Positions 1 to 6,606 of a stretch of DNA of 26,493 nt are shown here, one piece after another (the stretch's first letter is position 1; each line of letters opens with the position of its first letter). A program made the translations under genes and the position numbers. This DNA comes from a virus. Below the pieces are notes generated by a model. It did not search any database. It was given only the letters and a program-made list of their open reading frames with translations, and was not told the origin of the DNA. Location: the IMG/VR virus record IMGVR_UViG_3300031673_000407, positions 1 to 26,493 of that record. One strand, written 5' to 3'.

Positions 1-1134
1 CTGCTGGAACGCAGGCTGGAAGCCTTCCTCCGAGCCCCACACGAGATTCATGCCGAAACCGTAGGATCCCCCGTACAGGTCATCACGACATGGAATGTCA
101 AAACCAGGCCAACGGGACTGGAGAGCCTCGACACCACCCTCCGTCTCTTCGGTCAGCTCGTCTTCGATCTCGGTTGCTACAGGCGTCACGTAGTAGACCG
201 CCACGACTCGGCTCTCCTCCACGTCCTCCGTGTACCGATACTGGTCGGTTGCCTGCATCAACCGGTCCTGCGGAAACGCCCCCGTCTGCATGTACTGGCG
301 TAGGATGTAGGGGAACTCCGGATCGTCCTCGAAGAGACGCAACGGGTCATTGAAATGATAAAAAGACTCCTCACCTATCAATCCGTACGGATCATCTGGA
401 TCAGCCTCTATCTCCCGATCACCGTACGAAAGAAGATCAGAGAGAGCATCCAGTATTTCCTCATCGCTGGACTCTACGGTGAGGCCCGCGTTGATCAGCT
501 CCCCCAGATGCGCCTCCATCATGTCCCAGACCATCTTCTCCGCGTCGTAATCGGTCTGAGGAGAGTAACCGGACATGTCCAGCGCAACGACAACGGGGTA
601 GTCGGTCACGAAGTATTCGCCGTCCGCGCCCTGCTCCGTGTACGAAGCGTTCACGCGGCCCACGGCGTAACTTGCGGCAATCTCCATGCTGCCCGTCGTG
701 TGGAATCCCGGGTACTCGACGACACCCCCGTACTGTTCGCTCGAAGGAATAGGAGGCTCCGCCATGAACTTGGCGATCCTCTTCATACCAGCAGCTGTGA
801 TGCCGTGAAGTTTCATCAGGCCTCTTCGTCCTCTTCGTCCTTCGTCTGATTCTCCCCCGTCCCCCTCGGCCTTCGCCTGATCCTCCATGTCGCTCAAGCG
901 ACTGTAGTAATCGGGGAACTCGACTAGATGATCGAGAGCGATCTCCAGGGCTAAGTCAGGGTCGTCAGTGTGCTCCATCTCGACCTGGATGCCTTTGTAC
1001 ACCTGCTTCAGACAGTGCTCGGAGGGCATAGACTCGTCGCCGTATCCGCCAGGTATCTGGTCGTCAGCGACGCTGCGCTTCGTCGTGAATGCAGCGATGC
1101 GACCGAGCGCCAGATTTGAGAGACCTTTTTTCAT
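1..1134 (-). CDS. Twin-leader protein: DUF5661-like domain plus second leader and long C-terminal domain (partial, runs off left edge)
   Basis: The frame is open for 378 codons from the ATG at 1134 (ribosome site TAGGAG) to the window edge. Residues 1-17 are a leader (MKKGLSNLALGRIAAF). Residues about 24-88 have the look of DUF5661, with an EMEHTDDP...DHL.EFPDYY.RL pattern. A basic linker (GRRGRRG) follows, then a second, different leader starts at residue 107 (ATG at 816, MKLHGITAAGMKRIAKF). The rest is acidic and contains FHTTGS..IAASYAVGR, faintly like the second motif of ADP-ribosyltransferases. Compared with the near-copy at 1815-2549, this gene has one extra base near 843. Without that base the first protein would stop at a TGA overlapping the ATG at 816. 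So this is either a recent fusion by a 1-nt insertion or a sequence error, and the second half may also be translated from 816. Function unknown; the open frame is certain, the domain labels are tentative. Confidence 0.8.
   Translation of the reverse strand, partial: MKKGLSNLALGRIAAFTTKRSVADDQIPGGYGDESMPSEHCLKQVYKGIQVEMEHTDDPDLALEIALDHLVEFPDYYSRLSDMEDQAKAEGDGGESDEGRRGRRGLMKLHGITAAGMKRIAKFMAEPPIPSSEQYGGVVEYPGFHTTGSMEIAASYAVGRVNASYTEQGADGEYFVTDYPVVVALDMSGYSPQTDYDAEKMVWDMMEAHLGELINAGLTVESSDEEILDALSDLLSYGDREIEADPDDPYGLIGEESFYHFNDPLRLFEDDPEFPYILRQYMQTGAFPQDRLMQATDQYRYTEDVEESRVVAVYYVTPVATEIEDELTEETEGGVEALQSRWPGFDIPCRDDLYGGSYGFGMNLVWGSEEGFQPAFQQ
816..819 (-). promoter_or_regulatory. Possible internal start (ATG at 816) opening the second leader
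   Basis: The ATG at 814-816 opens a full copy of the shared leader and is preceded by AAGAGGCCTG, a plausible ribosome site. In the ancestral frame inferred from the paralogue at 2216-2549 it would overlap the upstream TGA as TGATG, a usual coupled start in this genome. Confidence 0.45.
844..1134. repeat. 291-bp direct repeat, copy 1 (leader plus DUF5661 coding segment)
   Basis: This segment aligns without gaps to 2259-2549 with roughly 25 mismatches counted by eye (about 91% identity). The similarity begins at the start codon and ends at the acidic linker, so the duplicated unit is a protein module rather than a whole gene with its ribosome site. The differences cluster around 990-1035. Confidence 0.9.
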
Positions 1135-1145
1135 GATAGCAACTC

Positions 1146-1601
1146 CTACCCTTCAAACGTTCCAAAACCTTCATCTTCGACCCTTATCTGTTCAGCGGGA
1201 ATAGGCTCCGTCGCGTAGAAGTCGCAACTATGCCCTTGGTACGACAAAGGGTCCATTTGGAGATTGTCGATCTGTTCCGGAGTCAACTCGACTCGAAGGA
1301 TAGCTGCGTCCTCCTCCGCTTGTTCCGCCACCATCACCTGCCACTCGATTGCATTGTTCCAGTCAGCGCTCAAGAAGATGCGACCTGACGATTCAGAGGG
1401 GGTACCAAAAGTAGAACCGCTACCGACGACCAAACCCTCACGCAGTATCCGGTCTACCAACCGAAAAGGCGTGGCGTGGTAGAGCACGTTGTCCCCTCCA
1501 GCATCTTCATCATGACAAACACCAGAGTCGAGAACCTCTCTCGGCGTGATCATTGCAGCGATCCTCTTCATACCGGAATCTGAAATGCCGTGGAGTTTCA
1601 T
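1146..1601 (-). CDS. Leader-bearing ADP-ribosyltransferase-like protein
   Basis: A 151-residue protein starting at an ATG behind AAGGAGAAGG. Residues 1-15 are the shared leader (MKLHGISDSGMKRIAAM). The body resembles an ADP-ribosyltransferase/KptA-like fold: a first strand with YHAT (41-44), helix and LREGL (53-57), a second strand IFLS (75-78) followed by a helix with Ala84, strand ILRVEL (101-106), and an ending FYATEPIPAEQI (128-139), which matches the usual 'ipp..I' close of such domains. The catalytic set cannot be confirmed by eye. If active it would modify a host protein or nucleic acid using NAD. T4 Alt is a precedent for an ADP-ribosyltransferase carried in the head. The start of the neighbouring gene at 1134 lies 11 nt downstream of this stop. 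Confidence 0.72.
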   Translation of the reverse strand: MKLHGISDSGMKRIAAMITPREVLDSGVCHDEDAGGDNVLYHATPFRLVDRILREGLVVGSGSTFGTPSESSGRIFLSADWNNAIEWQVMVAEQAEEDAAILRVELTPEQIDNLQMDPLSYQGHSCDFYATEPIPAEQIRVEDEGFGTFEG

Positions 1602-1791
1602 CGTTTTGCCTTCTCCTTAAACCTTTGGTTCGATGGGTACCTAGGTGCCCGGTAGACTTATAAAGAAAATCATCTAAAAGATCTCCATGGCCTTCCATAA
1701 ATTCCATCTCGTAATCATCATATATACTTTGTCCTTGGACAGCTTTGGAGATTCTATGTATGCCGTTGTCCGAAATTCCATGAAGTTTCAT
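1510..1791 (-). CDS. Small leader-bearing protein, probably truncated, overlapping the next gene
   Basis: The ATG at 1791 (behind CGAGGATTG; a TTG at 1794 is also in frame) opens a clear leader, MKLHGISDNGIHRISKAV. About 45 further residues are acidic and of unknown function. The frame then runs 92 nt into the ADP-ribosyltransferase-like gene and encodes only an out-of-frame reading of that gene's leader. No other gene here overlaps that far in this region, so the original C-terminus was probably lost by deletion or frameshift. The body is also more AT-rich than its neighbours. It may still be translated; I regard it as a decaying member of the leader family. Confidence 0.45.
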   Translation of the reverse strand: MKLHGISDNGIHRISKAVQGQSIYDDYEMEFMEGHGDLLDDFLYKSTGHLGTHRTKGLRRRQNDETPRHFRFRYEEDRCNDHAERGSRLWCLS

Positions 1792-1814
1792 CAATCCTCG
1801 TACTCCGCGCTGCT

Positions 1815-2549
1815 CTAGCCCAGCGGCACGGAGCTGTTGGTAGAGATTTCTCCTGAGATTGCAGTCATTTCAGCTTGCCAACCAGACGAAAACGCATTGT
1901 AGGTTTGTTCGTCCATTAAGGTCACGTCTACGTCTATGCCGAGATCAGCCATAAGTTCAAGAATGTTAGCTTCGTTCGCGGCCTCTTGTACCGCGAACTT
2001 AGCTGCGAACCTTGCTACGTATATGGCCGTCTGCACGGGATCGATGGCCTGCGCAGGAGCAGCACCTGTCGCAGGATCGACACCTGTCGCAGGATCGACA
2101 CCTGTCGCAGGATCGACACCTGTCGCAGGATCGACACCTGTCGCAGGATCGACAGCCTGGCCCATTCTCCTGGAGATTCTCCGTATTCCCTGATTCGTTA
2201 TTCCACCAAGTTTCATTTGGTCCTCCTCGTTTTCGTCCTCTTCGTCCTCTTCGTCCTTGTCTGATTCTCCCCCGTCCCCCTCAGCCTTCGCCTGATCCTC
2301 CATGTCGCTCAAGCGACTGTAGTAATCGGGGAACTCGACCAGATGATCGAGAGCGATCTCCAGGGCTAAGTCGGGGTCGTCTGTGTGCTCCATCTCGACC
2401 CGGATGCCCATGTAGATTTGGCGAAGACAGTGCTCCGAAGGGAGCGAGTCGTCGCCATATCCGCCAGGTATCTGGTCGTCAGAGACGCTGCGCTTCGTCG
2501 TGAATGCAGCGATGCGGCCCAGCGCCAGACTTGAGAGACCTTTTTTCAT
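1815..2549 (-). CDS. Twin-leader protein: DUF5661-like domain, acidic linker, second leader, VDPATG repeats
   Basis: 244 residues. The first leader is residues 1-16 (MKKGLSSLALGRIAAF). Residues 24-87 are DUF5661-like (EMEHTDDPDLALEIALDHL, then PDYYSRL). Residues 95-111 are an Asp/Glu linker. A second leader starts at Met112 (MKLGGITNQGIRRISRRM), followed by five copies of VDPATG and a C-terminal region of about 90 residues rich in Ala and Glu, predicted helical. The second leader has its own strong ribosome site (GAGGAGGACCAA before the ATG at 2216), so a short product of about 132 residues may be made as well. The first half is a near-duplicate of the gene at 844-1134. Function unknown. Confidence 0.85.
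   Translation of the reverse strand: MKKGLSSLALGRIAAFTTKRSVSDDQIPGGYGDDSLPSEHCLRQIYMGIRVEMEHTDDPDLALEIALDHLVEFPDYYSRLSDMEDQAKAEGDGGESDKDEEDEEDENEEDQMKLGGITNQGIRRISRRMGQAVDPATGVDPATGVDPATGVDPATGVDPATGAAPAQAIDPVQTAIYVARFAAKFAVQEAANEANILELMADLGIDVDVTLMDEQTYNAFSSGWQAEMTAISGEISTNSSVPLG
2063..2152. repeat. Tandem repeat, five 18-nt units
   Basis: Five perfect or near-perfect 18-nt units encode VDPATG five times in the minus-strand gene at 1815-2549. Units are a multiple of three, so gain or loss changes linker length without breaking the frame. There are no spacers, so this is not a CRISPR array. Confidence 0.95.
2214..2228 (-). promoter_or_regulatory. Strong internal ribosome binding site before Met112 of the twin-leader gene
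   Basis: On the minus strand GAGGAGGACCAA precedes ATG (2214-2216), an ideal spacing. The purine-rich codons of the acidic Glu/Asp linker create the site, so a second, in-frame product starting at the second leader is plausible. Confidence 0.5.
2259..2549. repeat. 291-bp direct repeat, copy 2
   Basis: Partner of 844-1134, gapless with about 25 differences by eye. It ends exactly at the start codon at 2549; the upstream leader regions of the two genes are unrelated. Confidence 0.9.
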
Positions 2550-2559
2550 TCTGTCCCTC

Positions 2560-2991
2560 CTACTTCGGATAGAAGCACGCGGCCCAGCTGGAGTAGTCTT
2601 CCATCATGAAACCGTGCTGCTCCGCGAGCTGCTTCAGCTGGCCACGGTACACGTCCGAAAGACTAGGCTCGTCAGACTCGGGACTGAGAATGTCGTACCC
2701 TGACCCCTCGTAGATCAAAGAAACGCAGTCCATGTTGAGCATACCCTCGGAACCAAGAAACTCAGCCGTCTTCTCCGGAGGCCAAACCTCCACCTCAGCC
2801 AGCGGTTCGCCGTACTTTTTCCAGAAGTCTCGGGGGTCCTCGTCATCCTCCGGACCCATGAGGTGCTCGTTGGTTTCCTTCACCCACCGCTGGAGATCCT
2901 CCATGAGAGCCGCCTCTTCCGGAGTGGTCTCACGTCCGCCAACTGCCTGAGCCAGCCTACGGATACCTGCATCTGAAATTCCCTTTTTCAT
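2560..2991 (-). CDS. Leader-bearing protein of unknown function (143 aa)
   Basis: The start at 2991 follows GGTAGGAGGACAGA. Residues 1-19 are the leader (MKKGISDAGIRRLAQAVGG). The remainder is acidic with many aromatic residues (DFWKKYGEPLAEVEVW at about 53-68, SSWAACFYPK at the end) and shows no motif I recognise. No signal peptide or membrane segment is visible. It sits between two other leader genes with short gaps of 10 nt or less, consistent with one late operon. Apart from the leader it has no similarity to its neighbours. Confidence 0.8.
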   Translation of the reverse strand: MKKGISDAGIRRLAQAVGGRETTPEEAALMEDLQRWVKETNEHLMGPEDDEDPRDFWKKYGEPLAEVEVWPPEKTAEFLGSEGMLNMDCVSLIYEGSGYDILSPESDEPSLSDVYRGQLKQLAEQHGFMMEDYSSWAACFYPK

Positions 2992-3000
2992 TCTGTCCTC

Positions 3001-3408
3001 CTACCGTGGCCGTTTCTTTCCTGAGAAGGTCTCCGGTCCAATGTTGCTGTACTGAGACCTGATGGCGTCTGTAATCCTGCTGTAGACGTCCTCGTCGCTC
3101 TCGATCTCGTCGTATGTCCAGAGACGGACGTTCTCAAGGAGTACCCCGTCTTCTTCCTGATGCACCCTCTCGACGGTAACATCCCCGTGCGCGCCTCCGA
3201 TGTCAACATACGTGTCGTAGGACCCCTCATGCGGCTGAAGACCTTGGTACCGGACAGAGGGAACCAGGTACCTACCCTCTTCCTCCTGAACGACCTCACC
3301 TTCGAAGATGGCCGAATCCCAGACCTCGGGGTCTAACTCAGCCTGAGCACCCTCAAGCCATTGAGCGACCCTGTGAAGACCTGAAGCTGGTATCCCTTGA
3401 AGTCTCAT
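3001..3408 (-). CDS. Leader-bearing protein of unknown function (135 aa)
   Basis: The leader is a more diverged form, MRLQGIPASGLHRVAQWLEG. The body (residues 30-110) alternates short beta-type stretches (GRYLVPSVRYQGL, YDTYVDIGG, GDVTVERVHQEEDGVLLENVRLW), suggesting a small beta-rich domain, and ends in a basic tail (GKKRPR). I recognise no family. The ribosome site is weak (TATGGTGAA), and the start lies just after the stop of the structural gene at 3410, so translation may be coupled. Confidence 0.78.
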   Translation of the reverse strand: MRLQGIPASGLHRVAQWLEGAQAELDPEVWDSAIFEGEVVQEEEGRYLVPSVRYQGLQPHEGSYDTYVDIGGAHGDVTVERVHQEEDGVLLENVRLWTYDEIESDEDVYSRITDAIRSQYSNIGPETFSGKKRPR

Positions 3409-3409
3409 T

Positions 3410-4501
3410 TCACCATACTAAACTCAAAGGTTCAACCGTGTCAATAACACGAATCTTGAAAGTTTGACTGACGATGATGTACGCAAACGGGTCAGAGTTC
3501 TTCCATTCTGTAGCCACATAACGGCTGCCAACCCGGGCGCCATCGAGAATCTCAATGAAAGTGTACTCGCCTTTGATCAACTCCTGAAGACTGCCCAGTG
3601 TAATCCGTGGGTCGAACAACCCCAGACCCGCCGTCCAGTACTCCATGCCGTTCTCGAACGGAATGTCGCCGTACTCCTGCTTCTTGTACCCAGTCGACGG
3701 GGGCTCGCGCATCACGAGAATCCACGGGCCCATCCTGTACTCGCCGGTCACGCCCTCGCGGCTCAAGTCGATAGCCGCGTACCGAGCGCGAACGATCTCG
3801 AAGAAGGGGGACAAGGCAACGGCGTCAGAACGAGTCAGCGTCGCGCGGAAACGGATAGTACCCGACGCGGGGTTGGCGGACACCAGATTGCAGATCTCCG
3901 ACCAGGTCGTTCCGCTGTCCAACGAGTACTCGATCACAACGGACGTGGTGTAGGTGGGATCACGGGTAAACGCCTGGAAGTCAACCTCCCATGAGGAACC
4001 GACCGCCGTGCGCTCGAACACCTTGTCGCCACTCTCGATGGTCCCCGTCAGTGCGCCAGCCACCAGCTCAATCTTGGCGGACTTGAACCCGGAAGACAGC
4101 CGAACACTCGTCAAGGTGATGTCTGTGTCCGTCGTGCCCATCCACAGTGTGTTGTACCCGAACTTGAGATACCCCGGAACAACACCCACGCCGTGACACG
4201 CCGAGCACTTTCGGTCGGCCATCTGGTTGGATTCCTTGTAACAGCCGCACTTGGGACCGTCAGTCGCTCCTTGCCAAAAGTTTGCGCGAATACTACCGGC
4301 TAGGATCTGTTCGGTGAGAAGTGCGCGTTGACGGGCCTGCTCCTGCATGCCGTTGATGTGCTTGTAGATGTCGGGAGCCCAGTACCCTACAGCTAGTTGG
4401 CCCACGCCATGGCAACCTTCGCGAATAGCGCCGCAAGCGCTCTCAATCGAGTCGCCGCTGTCGCCACTGTCGCCGTTCCCCGGTGGTGTACACTCAGCCA
4501 C
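3410..4501 (-). CDS. Virion structural protein with Cys-rich zinc knuckle
   Basis: I favour a GTG start at 4501 (363 aa), which overlaps the upstream HTH gene by 8 nt; the frame is open further upstream but reads through that gene. An N-terminal helical part is followed by a knuckle, CGCY...CSACHGVGVVPGYLKFGY, of the CxC...CxxC.G.G type seen in some large-phage structural proteins. The remaining 240 residues are beta-rich, with sandwich-like stretches (VVIEYSLDSGTTWSEI, GTIRFRATL), and end in EPLSLVW. It is likely a virion component, possibly at the head-tail joint or baseplate. Assignment rests on composition and context, not on a named homologue. Confidence 0.65.
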   Translation of the reverse strand: MAECTPPGNGDSGDSGDSIESACGAIREGCHGVGQLAVGYWAPDIYKHINGMQEQARQRALLTEQILAGSIRANFWQGATDGPKCGCYKESNQMADRKCSACHGVGVVPGYLKFGYNTLWMGTTDTDITLTSVRLSSGFKSAKIELVAGALTGTIESGDKVFERTAVGSSWEVDFQAFTRDPTYTTSVVIEYSLDSGTTWSEICNLVSANPASGTIRFRATLTRSDAVALSPFFEIVRARYAAIDLSREGVTGEYRMGPWILVMREPPSTGYKKQEYGDIPFENGMEYWTAGLGLFDPRITLGSLQELIKGEYTFIEILDGARVGSRYVATEWKNSDPFAYIIVSQTFKIRVIDTVEPLSLVW

Positions 4502-4700
4502 AAATACGCCTGTCCATCCACTCAAACACACACTTACGCATAACCTTGTGTGGAGTGGATTCTCCGCTCTTCCAGCGGGCAACTGTCGGAAGGCTAACGT
4601 CGAGAGCGCGAGCGACTTCCTCGTCAGAGATATCGATCAGCTTTACACCGAGAGCAAACAGCTCCTGGAAGCCATCGTCTGCGGGTACGAGATATAACAC
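4494..4700 (-). CDS. Small helix-turn-helix DNA-binding protein
   Basis: A GTG start at 4700 sits 4 nt after AGGAGG, giving 68 residues. Residues 24-50 (ISDEEVARALDVSLPTVARW, then KSGESTP) are a clear helix-turn-helix of the XRE/Cro type, with the recognition helix at SLPTVARW. There is no other domain, so it may act as a dimeric repressor or activator. Its place inside a late structural operon is unusual; late expression could serve to switch off earlier transcription, but this is inference. The longer reading to 4772 overlaps the upstream gene and lacks a ribosome site. Confidence 0.75.
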   Translation of the reverse strand: MLYLVPADDGFQELFALGVKLIDISDEEVARALDVSLPTVARWKSGESTPHKVMRKCVFEWMDRRICG

Positions 4701-4708
4701 AAGTCCTC

Positions 4709-5122
4709 CTATCCAAACTGCAAGGCCATCTGAAGCGCCTCGTCCGTATTGTATCCTTCTTCGTGCCACCATACAATGTCAGTATTCTCGAAATCATTGA
4801 TGGACATGCCGATGGCTTCGAGCTTTGCCGCCAGCTCGTCCGCCCACGGTTGCATGTCCATGCGTGGCAGCACGATGCGCTTGGCGTCGTCCCACCAACC
4901 CGCCACCTTCTGAGACTCCTCAATGAGTTCGAGAGTCTCTATGTCAAGCTCCTCACCGTCCAGGTACTGATCCGCCAGAACACCGGCAATCCAATCTCCA
5001 TAGCCAGCCGCCATGAGAATATCGGAGATTCGCGAGCGTTCGCGCTCACGCTTCGTCCAGAAGGCTTCGCGTTGGGAAATAGCGATGCGGCGGATAGCAG
5101 AATCTGGGAGGGTTAGGATCAC
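4709..5122 (-). CDS. Protein with degenerate leader, unknown function (137 aa)
   Basis: A GTG start at 5122 overlaps the stop of the previous gene (TAGTG). The N-terminus, MILTLPDSAIRRIAISQRE, lacks the Lys/Arg and Gly of the consensus leader but keeps its ending (P-D-S-A-I-R-R-I-A). The rest is helical and acidic, with two Trp pairs (GWWDDAK, VVWWHEEGY-like near the C-terminus) and no motif I recognise. This is the most diverged leader in the window, useful for judging which positions matter. Confidence 0.75.
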   Translation of the reverse strand: MILTLPDSAIRRIAISQREAFWTKRERERSRISDILMAAGYGDWIAGVLADQYLDGEELDIETLELIEESQKVAGWWDDAKRIVLPRMDMQPWADELAAKLEAIGMSINDFENTDIVWWHEEGYNTDEALQMALQFG

Positions 5123-5454
5123 TAGAGCGCCTCGTCCTGAGAAAAAGACTGAGCAACCTCATCTAGCTGCGCCTGCAATTCGGGATCTTCAGGCTCAATG
5201 TTCACTTGAGTTTGATCCCCGCTCGTGTAGGTATACCGGACACCGCCCTCTCCGTACTTCACAACGAGTACGTCATTTACCGCCAATGCAAACTCCCTGA
5301 CCTTATCCTTGTCCTGGTTTCCGGGAAAGTTCATGCCACCAAGCGAGATAGGCGGCCCATAAAACTCAGGCCCAAACACAACAGCGACCCTCGGGTCCGA
5401 CTCCTGCGCCTGAGCGATCCGCCGAACACCTTCATCTGAAATTCCACGTTTCAT
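5122..5454 (-). CDS. Leader-bearing protein of unknown function (110 aa)
   Basis: The start at 5454 follows TAGGAGAAGCTG. Residues 1-16 are a consensus leader (MKRGISDEGVRRIAQA). The body has a Gly/Pro-rich stretch (VVFGPEFYGPPISLGGMNFP at about 25-44), two probable beta strands (NDVLVVKYG, VRYTYTSG) and an acidic helical C-terminus. No family recognised. The 68-nt gap upstream holds only a 17-codon reading frame (5464-5517), which I do not call. Confidence 0.8.
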   Translation of the reverse strand: MKRGISDEGVRRIAQAQESDPRVAVVFGPEFYGPPISLGGMNFPGNQDKDKVREFALAVNDVLVVKYGEGGVRYTYTSGDQTQVNIEPEDPELQAQLDEVAQSFSQDEAL

Positions 5455-5522
5455 CAGCTTCTCCTACTGGTCAGTATTCTGGCCAGTACACGACATAGTG
5501 CGCGCTATTCTGTTCATTGGCC

Positions 5523-5693
5523 TCATCTTCGCTCCAGCAATTCTTCAAGCAGCTCGTCGAGAGGTTTGCCATTGCCGTTGTCGTACTCGGTGATCAATTG
5601 CTGCCACTTCCCGTCGTCGAAAAGGTTGGACAAACGTTGGTTGTCCTTTTCAGCAGGATCGAAGAGATCGGCTTCTATTCGCTCAGAATCCAT
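5523..5693 (-). CDS. Small acidic protein (56 aa)
   Basis: I place the start at the ATG at 5693 (MDSERIEADLF), 4 nt after the stop of the upstream structural gene; the longer reading to 5810 lies wholly inside that gene. The product is highly charged and helical, ending in LDELLEELLERR, and lacks the shared leader. It could be a small assembly factor or chaperone, but nothing in the sequence proves this. The ribosome site is weak (CGAG), so coupling to the upstream gene is likely. Confidence 0.6.
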   Translation of the reverse strand: MDSERIEADLFDPAEKDNQRLSNLFDDGKWQQLITEYDNGNGKPLDELLEELLERR

Positions 5694-5697
5694 GTGA

Positions 5698-6603
5698 TTA
5701 ACTCGACATGAACAAGTTACGAAAAAGGGCCCCAGGTGGCGCTGAAGAGAGGAGCATTGAAAAGGACATGTCAATTCTCGCTTCCAATGCAATCGTCCCG
5801 CTGTCCACAAAATGCCTCTTGAAATTTGGTATTGCAGCGTCCAACTCCGCCTTCAAATGACCAAGGTATCCAGCCAATGGCTGGGCATGAGCCAAAACGA
5901 AACTGTGATTTGAATCCGAGTAGTTAGGAACGTCCGTATCAATAGAGAAGAGGAGCTGCGAAGTAATCGCCTGATACAGTGCCGCCTTGAGCAAGATGTT
6001 GGAATACGTCTCAATTGGAAAGTAATCCAATGTCGTGAACGATGGATACGGCTGCGCCTCATTGATTAGATGCAATCCCATCTTCAGGAACATCGCCAGC
6101 ATGCCATCGGTGTAACCAATGTAGCAATACTTCTCCGGAAGATTGGGCTTCACAGTTTTGTCGAGCAACAGCCGCAGCGGAGGAAACAGCGACAGCGTCC
6201 TGGGCGACACCACTTCAACCACTTGCGTCCGGTAAACATCCTCAGCCTCGACGTTCTGCCGGGCATGCCAGTTGAAGAGTACCGACCTCGTTGTATCGGT
6301 TTCGTCCGTCTCGGTTCCAAACTTCAAGTAGTACTTACCCGTGGTCTGCTTCTTGATCCTACGATCCGCAGGTGCCTGTGTAGGCCAGTACGACTCCGTA
6401 TAGATCGAAGTCCCCGCAACGGTCATCACTTCCAGCTCCAGCTCCCCGTTCGGTTCTCCATCAGAGCCCATCGTCGCATCTATATCGATGGCCGCGCCAC
6501 TCACGTCCTGAAGTTTGATGTCCACACGACGCAGGGAGTCCAGGCGAACAAGTTCGATCATGTTCGCGACGCTCGGCGCTTCTACTCCAGGCTGAATGAT
6601 CAT
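5698..6603 (-). CDS. Probable virion structural protein (301 aa)
   Basis: Translation starts at 6603 directly behind a short gap. The N-terminal third (residues 20-110) is beta-rich (VDIKLQDVSGAAIDI, GELELEVMTVAG, GKYYLKFG), the middle carries VEVVSPRTLSLFPPLRLLLDK, and the C-terminal half is helical with IDTDVPNYSDSNHSF. This mix resembles uncharacterised structural proteins of large phages, probably head-tail joining or tail components. No enzymatic motif is visible. It lies among other virion genes. Confidence 0.62.
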   Translation of the reverse strand: MIIQPGVEAPSVANMIELVRLDSLRRVDIKLQDVSGAAIDIDATMGSDGEPNGELELEVMTVAGTSIYTESYWPTQAPADRRIKKQTTGKYYLKFGTETDETDTTRSVLFNWHARQNVEAEDVYRTQVVEVVSPRTLSLFPPLRLLLDKTVKPNLPEKYCYIGYTDGMLAMFLKMGLHLINEAQPYPSFTTLDYFPIETYSNILLKAALYQAITSQLLFSIDTDVPNYSDSNHSFVLAHAQPLAGYLGHLKAELDAAIPNFKRHFVDSGTIALEARIDMSFSMLLSSAPPGALFRNLFMSS

Positions 6604-6606
6604 GGT

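Noticed and set aside
90-849. Plus-strand frames in the first 850 nt
   Set aside because: They are shadows of the open minus-strand frame that runs off the left edge.
2063-2152. CRISPR-like repeat
   Set aside because: Units are contiguous without spacers and keep a protein frame.
4502-4582. Upstream extension of the zinc-knuckle structural protein to the ATG at 4582
   Set aside because: It would overlap the helix-turn-helix gene by about 90 nt with no ribosome site.
5464-5517. 17-codon frame (MNRIARTMS...) before the leader gene at 5454
   Set aside because: It has a possible ribosome site and contains RIA, but is too short to support without conservation data.
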